Part shown: positions 60,003 through 64,000 of the stretch, in pieces
Layout: every line of letters begins with the position of its first letter
Position numbering within the stretch: the first letter of the stretch is position 1
Source: Actinomadura sp. NBRC 104425
GTDB lineage: Bacteria; Actinomycetota; Actinomycetes; Streptosporangiales; Streptosporangiaceae
DNA length: 64,000 nucleotides
Direction of reading: 5' to 3'
NCBI RefSeq assembly: GCF_030269545.1
Contig: NZ_BSTN01000015.1
Location: 118,596-182,595 of the forward strand
The notes under the pieces: generated by a model
Told to the model about the DNA's origin: nothing
The model's database searches: none
The model's input: only the letters and a program-made list of their open reading frames with translations
Translations under genes and position numbers: made by a program

Positions 60003-60989
60003 ATGACCAAAGCCCCCACCGAACTGGCCGAGGAAGTCCGCGAGCAGGTCAAGGACCGCAAGTCCTACCTCGGGGTCATCGACCGGCTCAGCAAGGCGTC
60101 GGTCGACAAGCACTGGGAGGCCTACGCCGACATCCCGTGGGACGACCCGGAGTACGCCGTCGACCCCAACGACCCGCGCTGGATCATCGACCCCGCCGTC
60201 GACGCCCTCGGCGGCACCGAGTGGTACAAGTCGCAGCCCGAGAACATCCGCGCGCAGATCGGCCTGTGGCGGATCGCCACCGCGATGAAGATCGGCCTGC
60301 AGTTCGAGAACCTGCTCAAGCGCGGGCTGCTCAACTACGCCTACCGGCTGCCCAACGGCCGCCCGGAGTTCCGGTACGTCTACCACGAGACGACCGAGGA
60401 ATGTCACCACGGGATGATGTTCCAGGAGTTCGTCAACCGCACCGGCATGCCGATCCGCGGCATGCCGCGCGCGCTGAGCCTGGTCGCCCAGGCCGCCCCG
60501 TGGATCCCCCTGGTCAGCACCGAGCTGTGGTTCGTGTTCGTGCTCGGCGGCGAGGACCCCATCGACTACGTGCAGCGCAAGTCCCTCAAGGGCGGGCACG
60601 TCAAGCACCCCCTGGAGGAGACGATCATGAAGATCCACATCGCGGAGGAGGCCCGGCACATCTCGTTCGCCCGGCACTACCTGCGCCACCGCGTCCCGCA
60701 GTTGAGCCGGCTGCGCCGCCGCGTGCTGGGCATCGCCGCGCCCGTCGTCCTCGGCATCATGGCGCGGATCATGCTGTCCCCGCCCGGCCCGATGGTGCGC
60801 CACTTCGGCATTCCGCGCGAGGTGGTCCGCGAGGCCTACCGCACCCCCGAGAACCGCGCCCACGTCTGCCAGTCGGTCGGCAAGGTCCGCGACCTCATGG
60901 CCGAGCTGGGCCTGATCACCCCCGTGAGCCGCCAGGTCTGGAAGGCGTTCGGCATCTGGGACACCCCCCGCGTCCGCGCCGCCGCCTGA
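60003..60989 (+). CDS. AurF-like diiron oxygenase
   Basis: A 328-residue ferritin-like di-iron protein related to p-aminobenzoate N-oxygenase AurF. Candidate ligands are Glu102 (LQFENLLKRG), Glu133 and His136 in TTEECHHGMMF, and His212, Glu216 and His219 in IHIAEEARHISFARHYL, the last three with AurF-like spacing (H-x3-E-x2-H). A hydrophobic segment (LSLVAQAAPWIPLV to LWFVFVLGG) lies between them. These proteins oxidise amines or hydroxylate unactivated carbons. The ATG follows AAGGGAG. It forms a probable unit with the upstream tetR. Confidence 0.85.
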   Translation: MTKAPTELAEEVREQVKDRKSYLGVIDRLSKASVDKHWEAYADIPWDDPEYAVDPNDPRWIIDPAVDALGGTEWYKSQPENIRAQIGLWRIATAMKIGLQFENLLKRGLLNYAYRLPNGRPEFRYVYHETTEECHHGMMFQEFVNRTGMPIRGMPRALSLVAQAAPWIPLVSTELWFVFVLGGEDPIDYVQRKSLKGGHVKHPLEETIMKIHIAEEARHISFARHYLRHRVPQLSRLRRRVLGIAAPVVLGIMARIMLSPPGPMVRHFGIPREVVREAYRTPENRAHVCQSVGKVRDLMAELGLITPVSRQVWKAFGIWDTPRVRAAA

Positions 60990-61233
60990 CCTGCCGCCAA
61001 GCGGGCCGCGCCGGGACCGGCCTCCTCCCCCCGGGCCGGCCCCGGCGCCGCCTTGCCCGACAGGGCTGGGCCGCCGACCGCGGCCGGAATGACACGACGG
61101 CTGTCCCGCCCCTCAGCCGGCCAGTAGACTACGAGCCCAATTCAACATCACATCCAATACGGGATCGCGGGGCCGGGCCCTCCCGACCGCTGCATTTTCC
61201 GGCCCCGCGGTCCGTTCCGAGCAGGAGCGCGCG
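60990..61233. other. Intergenic stretch between the oxygenase and SDR genes
   Basis: About 240 bases: a GC-rich first half, then an AT-richer part (TTCAACATCACATCCAATAC near 61141-61160) that is the likely promoter region of the SDR gene, ending in a GAGCAGGAGC binding site. Confidence 0.45.
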
Positions 61234-62046
61234 ATGAGCATTGCGATCGTGACCGGAGGCGCGTCCGGCATCGGCCGGGCGATCGCCACCGCCCTGGTGG
61301 CGCGGGGCGACACGGTGATCGTCACCGACATCGACGTCGAGGGCGCCGAGAAGGTCGCCGACCGGCTCAACGGCCTCGGCCGCGGCCGGGCCTCCAGCGC
61401 CGCTCTCGACGTCACCGACGCCGCCGCGGTGACCGACGTCTACAAGGGCGTCAAGGCCGAGTACGGCAGCCTGGACCTGGTGTTCAACAACGCGGGCATC
61501 GCCATCGGCGGCCTGGCCGAGGAACTCACCCTCGACCACTGGAACCGCGCCATCGACATCAACCTCAAGGGGGTCGTGCACGGCGTCCACGCCGCCTACC
61601 CGATCATGCTGGAGCAGCGGTCCGGGCACATCGTCAACACCGCTTCGCTGGCCGGACTCGTCCCCATGCCGATCGGCATCCCCTACACCGCGACCAAGCA
61701 CGCCGTCGTCGGCATGTCCCTGGGCCTGCGCGCCGAGGCCGCCGCCCGCGGCGTCAAGGTCAGCGTGGTGTGCCCCAGCTTCGTCGACACGCCGCTGCTC
61801 CGGAACGTCAACCCGGACCTTCCCGAGACGGCGATGAGCGGCAACGCCCGGGACGACATCAAGAAGGCGTCACCCCGGCTCTACACCGCCGAGAAGCTGG
61901 CCCGCGACATCATGCGCGGCGTCGACCGCAACCGCGCGCTCATCGTCGCCCCCGCCCACGGCCGCGCCGCCTGGCGCGGCATGCGCCTCAGCCCTGACGG
62001 CGCCGTCCGCGTCGCCCAGTGGGCCGTTGCCCGCCTGACCAAGTGA
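61234..62046 (+). CDS. SDR-family oxidoreductase
   Basis: A 270-residue SDR with TGGASGIGRA at residues 7-16, Asp-rich VTDIDVEGAE suggesting NAD use, NNAGIAIGG, NTASLAGLVPMPIGIPYTATKHA with catalytic Ser, Tyr and Lys, and a C-terminal region (AEKLARDIMRGVDRNRALIVAP) typical of membrane-near lipid or sterol-type SDRs of actinobacteria. The ATG follows GCAGGAGCG. It is downstream of the AurF-like gene and may share its pathway but has its own AT-rich upstream region. Confidence 0.9.
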   Translation: MSIAIVTGGASGIGRAIATALVARGDTVIVTDIDVEGAEKVADRLNGLGRGRASSAALDVTDAAAVTDVYKGVKAEYGSLDLVFNNAGIAIGGLAEELTLDHWNRAIDINLKGVVHGVHAAYPIMLEQRSGHIVNTASLAGLVPMPIGIPYTATKHAVVGMSLGLRAEAAARGVKVSVVCPSFVDTPLLRNVNPDLPETAMSGNARDDIKKASPRLYTAEKLARDIMRGVDRNRALIVAPAHGRAAWRGMRLSPDGAVRVAQWAVARLTK

Positions 62047-62389
62047 CCCCCGCCAGGGCTCGCGATGGATGGCGGGATGCGCCGACAGCGCTGCCGTGAC
62101 GTCGCACCCGGCCAGGTGATCATCGCGGGATGGGGGATGCACTGCGCCAGATCGCCGGGGGTTGAAGGAGGGCACGGCGGTGGCGGGAGTCCTCACCGCA
62201 GACTGCGTTACGTGGCGGGGGCTGCGAAAGTCAGCCGAGCAGGAGCCGCCCCCGCCCCTGGAAAACGACCTGGCATGGCCGCCCGCCCACGTCTATCGAC
62301 CGCCCGGATGAGCTCTCATCGTGGCGACCGGCGTCGGTACGGGCGGCTGCGGCGCACGGCCGACCGGGGCGGACGTTCTCGACGCGGGG
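62047..62389. other. Intergenic stretch, no gene supported
   Basis: About 340 bases between the SDR stop and the convergent methyltransferase gene. Short frames have no family resemblance. No terminator of high quality was found. Confidence 0.45.
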
Positions 62390-63079
62390 CTAGGTCGGCC
62401 AGGGGGCGCCTTTGCGGAGGACGTCGTAACCGACGAAGGTGAACAGGCGGACACCGCGTTCCAGCGGGACGGGGTCGCCTCGGAACCGGTGCATGCCGAC
62501 ACCGAACGCCTTCTCCTCCGGCGGCGACAGCCAGCGCTTCTCGAAGCCGTGCTTGTCGAACCAGCGGCAGATGTCGCCGGTGATGTCCGGGGGCCGCCGG
62601 TTGCGGGTCCAGACGACGTGGGCGCCGCGGGCGCACAGCTGCGGCAGCAACGACACGGTCCGTTCGATGTCGGCGTCGGTGATGTTGCCGAACACCCCGC
62701 ACACCAGCACAAGGTCGGCGGGAACCGCTCCGGCGTAAGCGTCGGTGTGCGAGGCGTCGCCCGCGGCCACCTCCACGCCGGTCAGTCCCGCGCGCCGGAC
62801 GCCGGCGCGAGCGGCTCGGACGTTGCGCTCGTCCAGCTCCACCAGCCGCGCCGTCACGTCGGCGCGCCGGGGATGGTCCGCCAAGGCGCCGATCAGGTCG
62901 CGGCCCTGACCGGCGCAGACGCTCACCGCGCGCAGGCGCCCCGCGGGAGCCGCGTCGAGCGCCTCCCGGACACGCTGCCGCACGGTGCGCAGCCGCCGGG
63001 ACAGGGACGACCGGGGATCGTCATATGCCCTGTGCCACTCCGCCCAGTCGCGCCCCGGCGGATCTTGCGCTTCCGTCAT
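62390..63079 (-). CDS. SAM-dependent methyltransferase, class I
   Basis: A 229-residue protein with a Rossmann methyltransferase core: RAVSVCAGQGRDLIGALADH (motif I, with C-A-G-x-G), TARLVELDERNVRAARAG (motif II acid), VEVAAGDASHTDAY and DLVLVCGVFGNITDADI. The N-terminus DWAEWHRAYDDPRSSLSRRL is typical of a group of small unassigned actinobacterial methyltransferases. The C-terminal half (WLSPPEEKAFGVGMHRFRG) is family-specific. The ATG at 63079 lacks a clear binding site. Substrate unknown. Confidence 0.85.
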   Translation of the reverse strand: MTEAQDPPGRDWAEWHRAYDDPRSSLSRRLRTVRQRVREALDAAPAGRLRAVSVCAGQGRDLIGALADHPRRADVTARLVELDERNVRAARAGVRRAGLTGVEVAAGDASHTDAYAGAVPADLVLVCGVFGNITDADIERTVSLLPQLCARGAHVVWTRNRRPPDITGDICRWFDKHGFEKRWLSPPEEKAFGVGMHRFRGDPVPLERGVRLFTFVGYDVLRKGAPWPT

Positions 63080-63129
63080 GCGGGCCAGGCTAGGGCGGTG
63101 CGCCCGCCCATGTCCGACACGGCGATCGA

Positions 63130-63877
63130 TTGACCGGTCTCGGTCGTCCGCCGGACTGGTCGAAGCAGCGTTCGATCGCGTTGCGGTGCCGGTGGCGCTT
63201 GCAGTCGCAGCGGCGATGCTCGTGCCGGAGCCGGACGGTCGGCTGATCGGCGCATTCCGGGGATGGCATGCGGGAAGCGCTGCTCCCCCGGGATGGACGC
63301 GGACGACGCCGACAGGGGTGGCTCTTGTCGGCGATCGGGTTCCCGGGTCGCGCGTGGGCGTCCTGGGCCGGTGCGCCCGCCCCCGGGCGGCCTGAACCGC
63401 CTCGATCAGGCGGGTGCAGTCATCGACGTCGCCAGCGGTGACCGTGAACGCCGGCGGCAGGCTGCGGCCGGCGCCGGCAAGGTGGAGGTCGGTCCGACGC
63501 GGGACCGCCCGTTCGCCTTTGTACGGGCGGCTGGCGGGCCTGCACGATGGCGGAGACGCGCACACCGCCGACCGGTTCACCGCCCCGATGGTGTGGTCAT
63601 GGGTTTGGACGTGGTCTCAAGTCCCGTTCGTGTTCCAGCGGCGGGACCGCTGGTGGAGGGTCTGCCGGTTCGGGCATGTCCCGCCGGTCGGCGCCGGTGC
63701 GGATCTTCCACAAGATCCCGTTGATCACCTGCCGATGGTCCCGTCACCGGCGCCGAGGCCGGTGCTGAGCGGCAGCAGCGATTTGAGTCAGGCCCAGGCG
63801 GCATCGGCCGGCTCGCGTCGGCGAACCATGGCCACCGATCAAACCACAACCCCAAGATCCAGATCCGCGACAGGCCC
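63130..63877 (-). pseudogene. Decayed IS5-family transposase
   Basis: Read on the minus strand from ATG 63829, MVRRREPADAAWA matches the start of IS5-group transposases but meets a stop at once. Further fragments in changing frames are recognisable: RDHRQVINGILWKIRTGAD, PYKGERAVPRRTDLHLA, FTVTAGDVDDCTRLIEAV and RNAIERCF near 63160. The usual C-terminal third is missing, so the copy is truncated as well as frameshifted. The right border GGGCCTGTCGCG (inverted, ending 63877, flanked by TA) matches the ends of the two 223-bp MITE-like elements. Confidence 0.8.
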
Positions 63878-63879
63878 TA

Positions 63880-64000
63880 GGTGTGCTGTTCGGGGACGTT
63901 GGTGACAGGCGACACGCCGTGGGTGGTTGTTGAACGACAGGAGGGCCTTCTGGTTTCGGTGTGGATTGCGACGACATCTGCACCGACGTCCAGGAGGCCC
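63880..64000. other. Window end, possibly start of another element
   Basis: The last 120 bases after the IS5 remnant have no complete gene. The compact composition and position next to an IS end suggest another mobile element or a genomic flank, but the window stops too early to tell. Confidence 0.3.

Overview
The window is high-GC, gene-dense actinobacterial chromosome. Housekeeping genes (leuS, rnhB, lexA, nrdR-nrdJ, dinG) lie among accessory genes. A tmsA-tmsB pair for 10-methyl-branched fatty acids, LPMO, TerD and P450 genes, and the many GTG/TTG starts, fit a Streptosporangiales-like organism such as Actinomadura or another Thermomonosporaceae member. That placement is an inference from gene content; no rRNA or other phylogenetic marker was compared.

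Layout. 0-5.7 kb: two unknown genes, a pxpABC 5-oxoprolinase operon, a divergent SDR/TetR pair with two identical operators, and an AlkZ-type glycosylase. 5.7-15.2 kb: a membrane-anchored tandem AAA+ ATPase, rnhB, an HhH protein ending in a 17-bp tandem repeat, a TerD protein, a lipoate-ligase-like protein with its accessory domain at the N-terminus, and a TetR/Gfo-Idh-MocA divergent pair. 15.4-21.3 kb: DNA metabolism, with nrdR-nrdJ behind two candidate NrdR boxes and lexA divergent from a LysM membrane protein with three SOS-like boxes between them. 21.5-30.9 kb: leuS behind a candidate Leu-codon attenuator, an LPMO, an acyl-CoA ligase, a two-part glycosyltransferase and a P450. 31-41.7 kb: an alpha/beta hydrolase, tmsAB, small enzymes and membrane proteins, and two 223-bp MITE-like elements. 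41.8-47.6 kb: dinG, an aminotransferase and an ABC exporter with a reduced permease.

47.8-58.2 kb is the most unusual part. It is one plus-strand run of eleven genes, mostly overlapping by 1-13 bases: MFS transporter, VOC protein, SDR, BKACE-like enzyme, an internally duplicated protein of unknown function, DhaK, DhaL, a second BKACE-like enzyme, an IlvD/Edd dehydratase, a second SDR and an MBL-fold hydrolase, followed by a convergent IclR regulator. This looks like a complete import-and-degradation pathway for a polyhydroxylated or sugar-acid-like substrate that I cannot name. The two BKACE-like proteins each lack a different part of the canonical zinc/active site.

59-64 kb: a TetR gene with a large inverted repeat at its start, an AurF-like diiron oxygenase, an SDR, a methyltransferase and a decayed IS5-family transposase whose end matches the MITE ends.
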